From Roseibacillus sp. (GTDB taxonomy: Bacteria > Verrucomicrobiota > Verrucomicrobiia > Verrucomicrobiales > Akkermansiaceae): a stretch of DNA of 64,000 bases. Below are positions 1 to 8,957 of the stretch, piece after piece (position 1 is the first letter of the stretch; each line of letters starts with the position of its first letter). The DNA lies in assembly GCA_029242545.1 (NCBI GenBank), contig JAQWTV010000123.1, positions 108,695-172,694 of the forward strand, written 5' to 3'. Made by a program: the position numbers and the translations under genes. The notes under the pieces are model-generated. The model was not told the DNA's origin. It ran no database searches and saw nothing but the letters and a program-made list of their open reading frames with translations.

Positions 1-1
1 G

Positions 2-1267
2 CTTGCCCTCGCAGAGTTATTCAGGCTGCGGGGGATGGTGGGCGAGGCTTTTCGAAGCCTGTCCGAAACTTATCCCGGTAATCTTCAGGCGAAGTGCCTC
101 GCGATCTATTTACAGCGAGACGGCTATGATCGGTTTGGTCCTAGAGCAAAACAGGCTCTGGCTATTGAGCAAATGGAAGAGTTGGTGGCCGCTAATCCTG
201 ACAATATGGCAGTCCTAGGCTTCTGGGTAATGCTACACGGTGAAGCGCCCGAGGCCACAACCAAGCTCAGGGAGCAGATTCTTCCGGTCGTAAGGAAAAT
301 GGCTAGGTTAGTTCCGGGGTTTCCTCCCTATCAGCATCTACTTGGTCATTTTGAATGGCGTTGTGGGAATCATGCGTTGGCTGAGGCTGCTCTTGATCGT
401 GCAAGCAGCCTCTACGCAGCCCACAATGAAAAGCATAAGCTGAGTGTCCATGAGTGTGATGGGTGGATCCGGTCTCAGCTATATCTTGCGACCGCCATGC
501 AAAGTCGGGGAAAATTTGAAGAGGCGATGTCGATTGCGGTTCGACTATCTAAGCTGGAAGTCGATTCTTCCAGGTTGGGCTCCAAGGGAGCGAGTCTCTT
601 GATGTGGGAGGCCAAGACTCTTCCGGCACGGCTTTACCTGGCGAGGGGAGACGAGGGAGATTTCACGAGGGCGATCACCAGTTTGCCGGGGAAAAACGAT
701 CCTTTTCTGGGAGAAATTAAGGACCGGACTTTGTCGGTTTTCTACCTTGAAAGCCTGATGCAATATCTCGAGTGCAGAAAGGCGTTGGAGGAAGGGAAAA
801 CCGAATTGGCACAGCAGAAGACCCTAGCTCTGAGCTCTATACAGCAGAGAATGGAGGCTCTGAGAAGTCAGGCGCTTAAAAGTGCATCAATCTCTGAATA
901 TGTGCGAGCGCTTGCGGGAGTTAAAGTCTACACCGCGGAAGCCCGAGGGCTGGTGGCCCTCGCTCGTGCGACTTCTGACGCACAGCGGCAGATCGCAAGG
1001 AGTTGGTTTAAGACCGCAGTTGATAAGCAGCAGCGGCCTGCTCTCCTGATGCCTCCAGTGGTGCTTTCCCCGATGGAATTGCGTCTCGCGCAATACTACC
1101 TTGCTTCCGAAGAGAACGCGAAAGCGGTCGAAAGTTATCAATCAGCTATCAGGCGTCGGCCCAATGATCTTCAGTCTCTACTGGGTTACCGTAATTCCCT
1201 CAAGATATCGGGAAGAGAGAAGGAGGCCGCCCAAGTCGAGGCTGTGATCTCAGCAGTGAAAGAGTAG
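2..1267 (+). CDS. TPR-repeat protein, 5' end outside window
   Basis: The reading frame is open from the first bases, with no stop upstream of the first Met at 35, so this is the C-terminal part (about 421 residues) of a longer protein. The visible part is alpha-helical and alanine/leucine rich, with TPR-like helix pairs such as residues around HLLGHFEWRCGNHALAEAAL and the last repeat EENAKAVESYQSAIRRRPND just before the C-terminus. TPR arrays usually act as protein-protein scaffolds. No enzymatic motif is seen. It converges on ispH with only 10 nt between the two stop codons and no obvious hairpin terminator. The specific role is unknown; the fold class is fairly sure. Confidence 0.75.
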   Translation, partial: LALAELFRLRGMVGEAFRSLSETYPGNLQAKCLAIYLQRDGYDRFGPRAKQALAIEQMEELVAANPDNMAVLGFWVMLHGEAPEATTKLREQILPVVRKMARLVPGFPPYQHLLGHFEWRCGNHALAEAALDRASSLYAAHNEKHKLSVHECDGWIRSQLYLATAMQSRGKFEEAMSIAVRLSKLEVDSSRLGSKGASLLMWEAKTLPARLYLARGDEGDFTRAITSLPGKNDPFLGEIKDRTLSVFYLESLMQYLECRKALEEGKTELAQQKTLALSSIQQRMEALRSQALKSASISEYVRALAGVKVYTAEARGLVALARATSDAQRQIARSWFKTAVDKQQRPALLMPPVVLSPMELRLAQYYLASEENAKAVESYQSAIRRRPNDLQSLLGYRNSLKISGREKEAAQVEAVISAVKE

Positions 1268-1277
1268 TCAGCTCAGT

Positions 1278-2546
1278 TCAAGCCGCCTCGACATCGGAAG
1301 GGTTAATGCCCCGAAGCTCAAACACACGCAGGATAGTGGCTTCAATCAGGTTTGCAGGGCAGGAAGCTCCGGCGGTGACGCCGACGATTACCTGGCCCTC
1401 GTCCAAGAGCTTAGAGGGATAGTCGCTCTCGATCTCTTGACGTGCTTCCAGATCGTAATTGGCGATCTTTTCAAAAGAGGCCAGACAACTTGCGTCCTGG
1501 ATAAAGAAGGTAGGGAGTTCTTCTTGCCCTATCTCCACGAGGTGAGTGGTGTTGGAGCTGTTGTATCCTCCTACGACAAGAAGGATGTCCAGGGGGGTCT
1601 TGAGCATGTCAAAAAGTGCATCTTGCCGTTCCTGGGTTGCGCCACAGATTGTATCAAATACTTGGAATCGCTCGGCGGAGCCATCCCGCTTTGTGATTGC
1701 ATCGCTGATCCGGCGCTGAATCTCCTCTGTTTCGCTCTTCAGCATGGTTGTCTGGTTTGCGACACCGATCTCAAGCAGGTGAAGATCAGGATCGAAGTTT
1801 TTTGAGGTCGCCCCTGCAAACTTGGTCAGGAAAGCGCTCTTCTCGCCCCCATTCCGGATGTAGTCACAAACGTAATCCGCTTCGTCGAGGGTCAGGATAA
1901 CCAGATAGTGACCTTTGCCGTCATCACCCTCGGCGCGGGATGCGGTGGCGCGGGTTTCCTCGTGCCCCTCTTTGCCGTGGATGATGGAGGTAGCACCGGT
2001 TTTGGCGTAGTTTCGGACGCGCCTCCATACTTTCATGACGTCACCACAGGTAGTGTCTATCACGTAGCAACCGGCCTCTCCGATCTTATCCATGAACGAG
2101 GTAGGGGCTCCGAAAGCGGGGACCAGGACAACGTCATCTTCGGAGAGTGCATCATACTGCTCGTCCATTTCTTTCCACGGAAGAGAGACGATACCCATTT
2201 CCTCTAATTGGCGATTCACCTCGGGGTTGTGGATGATCTCTCCGATCAGGAAAATACGGTTCTCGGGGAAAACGCGCCGGGAGGCATAGGCTAAATCGAT
2301 AGCTCGCTCTACTCCATAGCAGAACCCGAATTGTTGGGCGAGGCGCAGGGTCGTGGACCCGATGGTAAGTGAGCCTCCGCCTTTACGGAGTTTCTCTACA
2401 ATCGGCGACCGATAGTGTTTCTCTACCTCCGCCTGGACATCTTTCATGACGTCGGGGCGGCGGACATTGACGCGCTTGCGTTTTTGTGGCGGAGCTTTGC
2501 TCAAGAGAGGTTGGGGGAGTGTAGTCGGGTATTGAGTTTGGCGCAA
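1278..2546 (-). CDS. ispH: 4-hydroxy-3-methylbut-2-enyl diphosphate reductase (IspH/LytB), long form
   Basis: Last enzyme of the MEP isoprenoid pathway, reducing HMBPP to IPP and DMAPP with a 4Fe-4S cluster. The three cluster cysteines are visible: C76 in FGFCYGVERA, C167 in DTTCGDVMKVW and C396 in TAGASCPANLIEA. Substrate-site histidines sit in IGEIIHNP (H106) and SIIHGKEGHEETRAT (H190). At 422 residues it is about 100 longer than the E. coli enzyme and resembles the cyanobacterial/plant-type long form with an N-terminal extension. The start chosen is TTG at 2546: an AAAGGAGA Shine-Dalgarno lies 11 nt upstream (2558-2565), whereas the first ATG (2447) would remove 33 residues. The gene is followed 37 nt before the next minus-strand gene stop at 2584, so it is transcribed after the sulfatase cluster or alone. 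Confidence 0.95.
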   Translation of the reverse strand: MRQTQYPTTLPQPLLSKAPPQKRKRVNVRRPDVMKDVQAEVEKHYRSPIVEKLRKGGGSLTIGSTTLRLAQQFGFCYGVERAIDLAYASRRVFPENRIFLIGEIIHNPEVNRQLEEMGIVSLPWKEMDEQYDALSEDDVVLVPAFGAPTSFMDKIGEAGCYVIDTTCGDVMKVWRRVRNYAKTGATSIIHGKEGHEETRATASRAEGDDGKGHYLVILTLDEADYVCDYIRNGGEKSAFLTKFAGATSKNFDPDLHLLEIGVANQTTMLKSETEEIQRRISDAITKRDGSAERFQVFDTICGATQERQDALFDMLKTPLDILLVVGGYNSSNTTHLVEIGQEELPTFFIQDASCLASFEKIANYDLEARQEIESDYPSKLLDEGQVIVGVTAGASCPANLIEATILRVFELRGINPSDVEAA

Positions 2547-2583
2547 GGGAAGCTGCGTCTCCTTTTTCCTTTAAATGCAGGGG

Positions 2584-4485
2584 TTAGCGGTCGCTTTTTT
2601 CCCACGAGAAGGTATCCGGGATTGGTTCGGCGATATGTTGATGCATCCGTGCCGCATATCCATTTGGCCGTCCGGGAACATCAGGATCGTTTGTGGGCAG
2701 TTTAGTGATGCGTTGCTTATATGGCGCGAGAACCTTCTGGGGTTGATGGTCGAGAGCGTTGAGAGCTGCGACTGCGTGATACGCGCTCGATTTAGTGGGG
2801 TCCGCATTGGCTAGGAGGACCTCAAGGGCTTCCTCGCCTCCCTTTGCTCCCACCGGGTAGGTAGCAAGGGCTTCAGCAGCGGCAATTTGTACGCTTCGGG
2901 AGGGGTCCTTGAGTAGGGAGTTGAGGGCTTCCAAGTGTTTATGGATGACCTTTTCGCCAAGATAGAGACAGGCATGGGCGGCCCAGTAGCGCTGCGCTGG
3001 AAGTTTTGCGCGGAGCATGTTGACGATGCGTTCCTCGTCCACCGTTGTTTCGAGGAGTATATCCGAAGCCTTACGGATCCGCTGGATGGGATAGAGTGAC
3101 TTGTCCCGAGCAAGATCACCGGGTGTCAGACCATGCTCCTTGGCAAGGTCATGTAGCAACCCCTCCGGAAGGAGGGCCACATCAAAAGTCTTCTCAAGGT
3201 TCTGGTAGAGGGCGTTCCTCATGGAGATGAGAGTAGCTCTGAACTTGGGGTCCTGAGCCAGGTTGCGGGTCTCGTGGGGGTCCTCAGAAATATCGTAGAG
3301 CTCCTCGGGTGCCTTTCTTTCCCAGAACGCTGACTGGACTTTGTTGAGTTTACCCTGGTTGTGGAGGCGACGCCAGATACGGGTGCTCTGAGTTTCCATC
3401 TGGTAGTGAAGAGCCTGCCCGTGCGGAAGATGAGGCATGAAATTTCGGATGTAGACGAATCTCCCGTCAGCCACGGTCCGAGAGCAGTCTGGGCGTTCGT
3501 CCATGCGACCTCGGAACCCAAACGAGTGCGCCGGTTTCTCGGTGACATGTTTTCCTGCAAAGGGTTTTCCCTGTTGGAAGGCAGGAGGTTTTATTCCCAC
3601 GAGGGAAAGCATGGTCGCCCCTAGATCGACGAAGCCAACCAGCCTCTTCGAAATGCTACCAGATTTGTATTCTGGTGGGCGGAGGTGCTTCCACTTCTCC
3701 GGAATGTGCATGATCATGGGAACGTGAAGGCCACTCCATCCGGCGTAGCGTTTACCACGCGGCATACCGGATCCATGGTCAGCCCAAAAAATGACGATGG
3801 TATCTTCGGCTAGCCCTTCTTCTTTGAGAGCGCGGAGATGAGCTCCGAACCATTCATCCATCTGGCTCAATCGGTCGTAATACTGAGCCCAGTTATCCCT
3901 GACCGCAGGAACATCTGGGTGATAGGGAGGAATAGGTGCTTTGGATGGATCATGCTTCGTCGCGCTTTTGCGAGCCCGGATCCGACTTTCGTGGGTGCAG
4001 GTCTGGTTGAAAATTGCGAAGAAGGGCTGGCCCTTTTTGCGCTTGTTGTAGTGCGCTTTGCCAGAGGACTCGTTCCAGATGTCCCTGATGTTGTGCTTAA
4101 TATTGTAGTCTGTCTTCGAGTTGTTCGTGCAGTAGTAGCCGGCCTCCCGCAGGTATTGCGGATAGAATTTTAGCCACTCCGGTTTTGCGGCCTCCGAACG
4201 CATGTGGTGTGCGCCAAGCGAGGGGGCGTACATGCCACAGATGATGGTTGTGCGAGCAGGTGCGCATACAGGCGCAGTGGAAATCGCGTTTTTGTAGAGA
4301 AGAGAGGACTTCGCAAATGTATCGAGATTGGGAGTGTCCGCGTAGGTATCCCCGTAACAGCCGAGATGAGGACCATGATCCTCGGCAGAGAGCCAGAGAA
4401 TGTTGGGGCGGTCGACGGCCAGGAGAGGAGGCAATCCCCCCGAGGCGATCAGGAAGAGTAGGATTTGAAGTCTAATTCTATACAT
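2584..4485 (-). CDS. Secreted sulfatase with C-terminal HEAT-like repeats
   Basis: A type I sulfatase, hydrolysing sulfate esters (or N-sulfates) on glycans. The formylglycine signature C-A-P-A-R is at residue 74, metal ligands E35-D36 follow RPNILWLS, and an ADHGSG block is present in the middle. The LGCYGD and CAPARTTIICG blocks look most like the heparan N-sulfatase (SGSH-like) group, which is an inference. The last ~140 residues are HEAT-like helical repeats (around RSVQIAAAEALATY), a frequent add-on in Planctomycetes/Verrucomicrobia sulfatases. An in-frame start at 4596 exists, but ATG 4485 gives a clean signal peptide (MYRIRLQILLFLIASGG) and overlaps the uxaC stop by 8 nt, suggesting translational coupling. 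633 residues. Exported, probably periplasmic or outer-membrane associated. Confidence 0.9.
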   Translation of the reverse strand: MYRIRLQILLFLIASGGLPPLLAVDRPNILWLSAEDHGPHLGCYGDTYADTPNLDTFAKSSLLYKNAISTAPVCAPARTTIICGMYAPSLGAHHMRSEAAKPEWLKFYPQYLREAGYYCTNNSKTDYNIKHNIRDIWNESSGKAHYNKRKKGQPFFAIFNQTCTHESRIRARKSATKHDPSKAPIPPYHPDVPAVRDNWAQYYDRLSQMDEWFGAHLRALKEEGLAEDTIVIFWADHGSGMPRGKRYAGWSGLHVPMIMHIPEKWKHLRPPEYKSGSISKRLVGFVDLGATMLSLVGIKPPAFQQGKPFAGKHVTEKPAHSFGFRGRMDERPDCSRTVADGRFVYIRNFMPHLPHGQALHYQMETQSTRIWRRLHNQGKLNKVQSAFWERKAPEELYDISEDPHETRNLAQDPKFRATLISMRNALYQNLEKTFDVALLPEGLLHDLAKEHGLTPGDLARDKSLYPIQRIRKASDILLETTVDEERIVNMLRAKLPAQRYWAAHACLYLGEKVIHKHLEALNSLLKDPSRSVQIAAAEALATYPVGAKGGEEALEVLLANADPTKSSAYHAVAALNALDHQPQKVLAPYKQRITKLPTNDPDVPGRPNGYAARMHQHIAEPIPDTFSWEKSDR

Positions 4486-5893
4486 GATGAGGAAGAGCGA
4501 GGTAGGACCTGGCGTTTTCATAACAGATGTTACGAATGAGGGAATCAAGGAAGTCCTGATCGTCGGGGATCTCTCCGTTTTCGACGTCTTCAGCAATAAT
4601 ATTACAGAGAAGCCGGCGGAAGTATTCGTGACGCGGATAGGAGAGAAATGAACGGGAGTCAGTCAGCATCCCAATGAAGCGGGAGAGAAGTCCGATTGAG
4701 GCAAGGGTTTGCAGGTGGTCAGTCATTCCCCGGAGGGTGTCATTATACCACCATGCGGAGCCCCACTGGATCCGTGAGGGGGTTGGGCCTTCCTGAAACG
4801 AGCCACACGCAGAGGCGAAAAGCGCATTATCCCTCGGGTTGAGGTTGTAGAGGATGGTCTTGGGAAGGGAGTTTTTCTGATGGAGGCCGTCGAGGAATCG
4901 AAGCAAGCGCTCTCCCTGGGGCCAGTCCCCGATCGTATCGAACCCACTATCGGGACCAAGTTCATGGAAGAAACGAGTGTTAGGGTTTCTTACTGGTGCA
5001 AGGTGAAGTTGCATGGTCCATCCGCGCTCGTTATTCCAGTTCCCGAGTTGTTGCATCAGAAAGTAGCTGAACGCATCAGCCTCGCTCTTGGTGGAAGGGC
5101 TCCCATCTAATGCTCGCTGGAAGATTTCCGCCGCTTCATCCTCTTTACAGGGCTGGATGGGGCAATAAGGCATGCCGTGATCAGAGAGGCGGCATCCCGC
5201 CGAATGGAAGTCATCATGGCGAGTGCGCAAGGCCTGAATAAGTTGATCAAGGCTCTGGATCTCTATATTACACTGTTTGCCGAGAGCCTCGCAGAATGGA
5301 TTTAATATATGAGGACGCTCGACCATGAAGGCCTTGTCCGGCCTGAAAGTGGGGTAGACTTTGGTGGTGATCCCAAGAGAGGCGCATGCCTCATGGTGAG
5401 AGAGGCTGTTGGAGGGGTCATCAGTCGTGCCAACAGTGTCGACATTGAATTTGTTGAGAAGTCCCTGAGCGCAAAAGTTATCATCCTGGAGACGCTCGTT
5501 GGTCTCATTCCAGATTGCCTCTGCAGTGTCCGGGTTCAGGAGGGTGTCGATTCCAAAGCACCGGCGGAGCTCTAGGTGAGTCCAGTGAAACAGAGGGTTG
5601 CCGACAGTGAAGGGGATAGTCTCTGCCCAAGCTTGGAATTTTTCACGCGGAGAGGCGTCACCGGTGATGTGTGATTCCGGTATTCCATTCGCTCGCATGG
5701 CCCGCCATTTGTAATGATCCTCACCGAGCCAGAGGCTGCTGATGTTATCCCAGCGTTTGTTTTCCGCGACCTCCTCAGGAGGAAGGTGAGTGTGATAATC
5801 TATGATCGGCTGGATTGCAGCGACTTCATGGAAAAGGCGCTCCGCAGTTTTACTGCGAAGAAGGAAGTTGTCGTCCAGGAAGGCTCTGGCCAT
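4478..5893 (-). CDS. uxaC: Glucuronate isomerase (uronate isomerase)
   Basis: Converts D-glucuronate to fructuronate (and galacturonate to tagaturonate), the first cytoplasmic step of uronate catabolism. 471 residues, the usual family length. The metal-binding D-Y-H-T-H-L motif is at residues 32-37, and the N-terminal block FLDDNFLL...AERLFHE is typical. No signal peptide, as expected for a cytosolic amidohydrolase-superfamily enzyme. It lies between two secreted sulfatases, so it probably feeds on uronic acid released from a sulfated polysaccharide (for example a glycosaminoglycan-, ulvan- or fucoidan-like polymer). No polysaccharide lyase, uxaB or uxuA/B homologue is seen in the window, so the rest of the pathway must lie elsewhere. 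Confidence 0.95.
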   Translation of the reverse strand: MARAFLDDNFLLRSKTAERLFHEVAAIQPIIDYHTHLPPEEVAENKRWDNISSLWLGEDHYKWRAMRANGIPESHITGDASPREKFQAWAETIPFTVGNPLFHWTHLELRRCFGIDTLLNPDTAEAIWNETNERLQDDNFCAQGLLNKFNVDTVGTTDDPSNSLSHHEACASLGITTKVYPTFRPDKAFMVERPHILNPFCEALGKQCNIEIQSLDQLIQALRTRHDDFHSAGCRLSDHGMPYCPIQPCKEDEAAEIFQRALDGSPSTKSEADAFSYFLMQQLGNWNNERGWTMQLHLAPVRNPNTRFFHELGPDSGFDTIGDWPQGERLLRFLDGLHQKNSLPKTILYNLNPRDNALFASACGSFQEGPTPSRIQWGSAWWYNDTLRGMTDHLQTLASIGLLSRFIGMLTDSRSFLSYPRHEYFRRLLCNIIAEDVENGEIPDDQDFLDSLIRNICYENARSYLALPHHV

Positions 5894-5997
5894 GCCGTAT
5901 CGTAGAGGTGCGCGCCGGGTGAGTGAATCGGAATCTCACCCATCTTGATAACGCGCAGAATAGGGCAAAGATACTGCGCGAAAGAGTCGAATGCTTC

Positions 5998-7407
5998 TCA
6001 CTGGGACCCCGATCTCCGAACGCGGTCATATTCGGGATTTACACACTTATCCTTCCACTGATTGAGAACTTCACGAAGGCCCGCCTCTGATTCCGGGTAT
6101 TGACCTTTATCGTCAGTCCGCAGCTGCCACTCGGCGAGAATAGAGCGATGTTGTTCCAGAACCTTTGCGAAGGCCGGATCAGACGCGAGATTTTTGATCT
6201 CATGAGGATCCTGTTCTATATCATAGAGTTCTTCTCGAGGGCGTGGGCCGAAAAAGATCTCGTCCGTCAGGGCTGGGAGAGTGCCCGCTGCATGGCCTTG
6301 GCGGAGAAATACGACGTAGTCACGGTTGTCACGATATTGAGGCTGGAGAAATGGGCGGTCGGTAAGGAAATTGCGGATGTAGCGATATCGTTCGCTACGG
6401 ACGCTGCGTATATAGTCGATCGTGTAATCACAGCGATCACGAGCGGAGATCACATATTCACGTGGAGTGAAAGAAGGAGAGAAGAGATCTACGCCATCGT
6501 AATGGGAGGGTATTTGGATGCCTGCAAGGGCGAGAGAAGTCGCTGAGATGTCGAGGGTCGATGTTAGTTCGTTGCGGAGGCTCCCTGCCTGGATGCGTTT
6601 GTCAGCTCCAGAGATAATCAATGGCACGTGGGTGCCTGCTTCGGTGCAGAACTGCTTGGCTCTCAGGGAATGGTTATTTCCGTGGTCGGTGAACCAGAAG
6701 ATGATCGTGTTTTCCAGGAGGCCATCCGCTTTGAGATTTGCGAGGATCTTTCGGGTGTCGTCATCGGTTTGGCGCACGGTGTCATAGTGGTGGGCGTGCC
6801 ACTTACGAAAGAGGGCGGTGTTTGGCAGGTAAGGAGGAGGAGTGACGGAGTCAGGGTTGACCTTGTCGTTCCACTTTTTGGTATTGCTTTTGCCCCCTGC
6901 GAGCTGGATTTGACCAAACCAAGGTTTGCCTTTTGGGAGGTTACGCCATGCGCCAAAATCTCTCCGGGGACCCTTGATGGAATAGAGGTCGGAGTTTTCG
7001 AAGACGAAGTTGTAGTCCTCCTTCCCGCTATTGAAGGTGAGGTAGCCGTGCTTGCTGAAGAGTTGGGGGATCGTTGTGATGCCGGCAGGAAGGTTGATAG
7101 CTCCAGCCTTGGTTCTGGAGGAACGGTGGTTGTGCAGACCCGTGGTTGTCTGATAGGTGCCGGTAATCATTGCGGACCTGCAAGGTGAGCACACAGGGGC
7201 AGGGACGTAGCACCGGGAAAATCGCACCCCACCCTTAGCGAGGGCGTCTATATTTGGTGTCTTGTCTGCGTTCACCGGATCGCCGTAGCAACCGATCAGA
7301 GGAGACATGTCCTCGATGAAGATCCAGAGAATGTTAGGATTGGCTGCAGTGCTCTGCTGGGATTGCAGGATCAGGAGCGAGAGAAAGAAGGTCAGGAATC
7401 GCGGCAT
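5998..7407 (-). CDS. Secreted sulfatase
   Basis: Type I (formylglycine-dependent) sulfatase of 469 residues. A signal peptide covers about residues 1-22 (MPRFLTFFLSLLILQ...). The maturation site is C-S-P-C-R at residue 73 and metal ligands are E32-D33 in NPNILWIFIED; a second block reads WFTDHGNNHSLRAK. Unlike the downstream paralogue it has no HEAT extension and ends soon after the REELYDIEQDPHE block common to these enzymes. It is the first gene of the three-gene minus-strand cluster, 104 nt upstream of uxaC. The substrate is not predictable from sequence; a uronic-acid-containing sulfated glycan is inferred from uxaC. A maturating enzyme (anSME or FGE) is not encoded in the window. Confidence 0.92.
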   Translation of the reverse strand: MPRFLTFFLSLLILQSQQSTAANPNILWIFIEDMSPLIGCYGDPVNADKTPNIDALAKGGVRFSRCYVPAPVCSPCRSAMITGTYQTTTGLHNHRSSRTKAGAINLPAGITTIPQLFSKHGYLTFNSGKEDYNFVFENSDLYSIKGPRRDFGAWRNLPKGKPWFGQIQLAGGKSNTKKWNDKVNPDSVTPPPYLPNTALFRKWHAHHYDTVRQTDDDTRKILANLKADGLLENTIIFWFTDHGNNHSLRAKQFCTEAGTHVPLIISGADKRIQAGSLRNELTSTLDISATSLALAGIQIPSHYDGVDLFSPSFTPREYVISARDRCDYTIDYIRSVRSERYRYIRNFLTDRPFLQPQYRDNRDYVVFLRQGHAAGTLPALTDEIFFGPRPREELYDIEQDPHEIKNLASDPAFAKVLEQHRSILAEWQLRTDDKGQYPESEAGLREVLNQWKDKCVNPEYDRVRRSGSQ

Positions 7408-7533
7408 CTCAGTATCTGAAATTCGAATTGGGGCAAATGAGTTGTTACTTATGCTGCGCTGAATCTTTAAGCGCCGCAGTTCGTCGAGGGCGGTAAGGGC
7501 GTAAACACGTTTTCTCCAGCGATGCCGTCCCCT

Positions 7534-8955
7534 CTAGCCTTTGACAAAAATGGCTTTAAGGATGAAGTAGAATACTGCTGCGAGGCCGCCGCCAGCCGGA
7601 ATCGTTATAACCCAAGACAACGCGATATCTCGCACTACCTTGAGGTTCAGGTAGTCGATTCCCCGCGCCAACCCGATTCCCAAGACAGCTCCAACCAAGG
7701 TGTGAGTCGTTGAGATGGGAAATCCCATGCGACTAGCAACCACGATTGTGGTTGCTGCGCCAATATTGGCAGCAAATCCTCGGCTGGGCGTTAACTCGGT
7801 TATCTTTTTTCCGACAGTCTCCATCACCTTGTAGCCCCAAGTCGCCAGACCGATGACGATTCCTGCGCCACCTAAGAGAAGGATCCATATGGGGACAGGG
7901 GCCTCGTCGGCGATCGCCCCGGTTTTCAGGATCTCTACCACGGCTGCCAGAGGGCCAATTGCGTTGGCTACATCATTGGCTCCGTGAGCGAAGGCAAGAA
8001 AACATGCGCTGAGGACCATGAGGGTAGCGAAGATCTTCTCCATTTTCGCATACTCAAACTTGCGCCGATGTTCCCACCGTCCGCTGCCAATGTTAGAGCC
8101 GGGAGCGAGAGGTGGGCGCAGAAGGGGCTCCATGTCGGGTGTGGACTTTCGGACGAAGGGAACTCCCTCTTCGTAATCATCCTCCAGTTCAATGCCCTCG
8201 GCAACTCGCTCCTCGTTGTGCTTCACCCTCATCTTCCTAACCCACGCTTTACCAATGCCGAAGCAGACAAAACCGATTAAGGTTGCGACGATCAGGGCCT
8301 CTCCGAGGTTGAGGTCAAGTTTCAGGTTTTTCAGTCCTTTGTAGACCATCACCAGCGTTAGTACGAATCCGATGTAGAAAACCAGGTAAGGCGTAAACCG
8401 GTATGCTTGGCTCAGTGGTTTCTTATGGTTGATTATGCTGCCCTGAATAAACCGAAAGAGGAAGAAGGCGATAGCGCCCCCGCAGAGAGGCGATGTCACC
8501 CAAGACGCGGCAATCTCAAATACCTTCGCCCAATTCACAATTTCAGCCCCGCCTATCACAATGGCAATTCCTATAACGGCACCCACGATTGAGTGGGTCG
8601 TGGAGACTGGCCATCCGAACCAGGTAGCAGTTTGTAGCCATGCTGCTGCGGCCAGCAGGGCCGCAAGAAAGCCGAGAACGAGCAGCATAGGCTCAAAAAT
8701 CGAAGGATCAAAAATGCCCTTGCGCACCGTATTGGTGACGTGGCTGCCAACCAGAACGGCACCCGCGAGCTCCATAATGGCCGCAATGAGAACCGCCTTG
8801 GCGACCGTTAATGCGCCAGAACCCACCGAGGTTCCCATCGCATTGGCCACATCATTGGCTCCAATATTCCAAGCCATATAGAAGCCAAACACCAAGGCCA
8901 GGATCATCAGAATCGATCCGTAGGGGAGGGTGGTTTCAAAGAGTGCAAGTATCAT
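7534..8955 (-). CDS. pit: Low-affinity inorganic phosphate transporter, Pit family
   Basis: Inner-membrane phosphate (metal-phosphate) proton or sodium symporter. The two inverted-repeat halves each carry the PiT signature: GANDVANAMG at residues 32-41 and GANDVANAIG at 325-334, and each half also has an STTH(S/T)(I/L)VGA block (near 118 and 413). About ten hydrophobic segments are visible, with a charged cytoplasmic loop of roughly 90 residues in the middle (residues about 225-305). Length 473 is normal. The start ATG lies 2 nt after the stop of the DUF47 gene, so the two are one operon, a widely conserved pair in which DUF47 is thought to regulate Pit. The substrate could also include sulfate in some subfamilies; phosphate is favoured by the partner. 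Confidence 0.94.
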   Translation of the reverse strand: MILALFETTLPYGSILMILALVFGFYMAWNIGANDVANAMGTSVGSGALTVAKAVLIAAIMELAGAVLVGSHVTNTVRKGIFDPSIFEPMLLVLGFLAALLAAAAWLQTATWFGWPVSTTHSIVGAVIGIAIVIGGAEIVNWAKVFEIAASWVTSPLCGGAIAFFLFRFIQGSIINHKKPLSQAYRFTPYLVFYIGFVLTLVMVYKGLKNLKLDLNLGEALIVATLIGFVCFGIGKAWVRKMRVKHNEERVAEGIELEDDYEEGVPFVRKSTPDMEPLLRPPLAPGSNIGSGRWEHRRKFEYAKMEKIFATLMVLSACFLAFAHGANDVANAIGPLAAVVEILKTGAIADEAPVPIWILLLGGAGIVIGLATWGYKVMETVGKKITELTPSRGFAANIGAATTIVVASRMGFPISTTHTLVGAVLGIGLARGIDYLNLKVVRDIALSWVITIPAGGGLAAVFYFILKAIFVKG

Positions 8956-8957
8956 AG

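Noticed and set aside
6628..7188. 186-codon open frame on the plus strand opposite the second sulfatase
   Set aside because: Antisense to a clearly recognised sulfatase; no family features. Long antisense frames are frequent in moderately GC-rich coding DNA.
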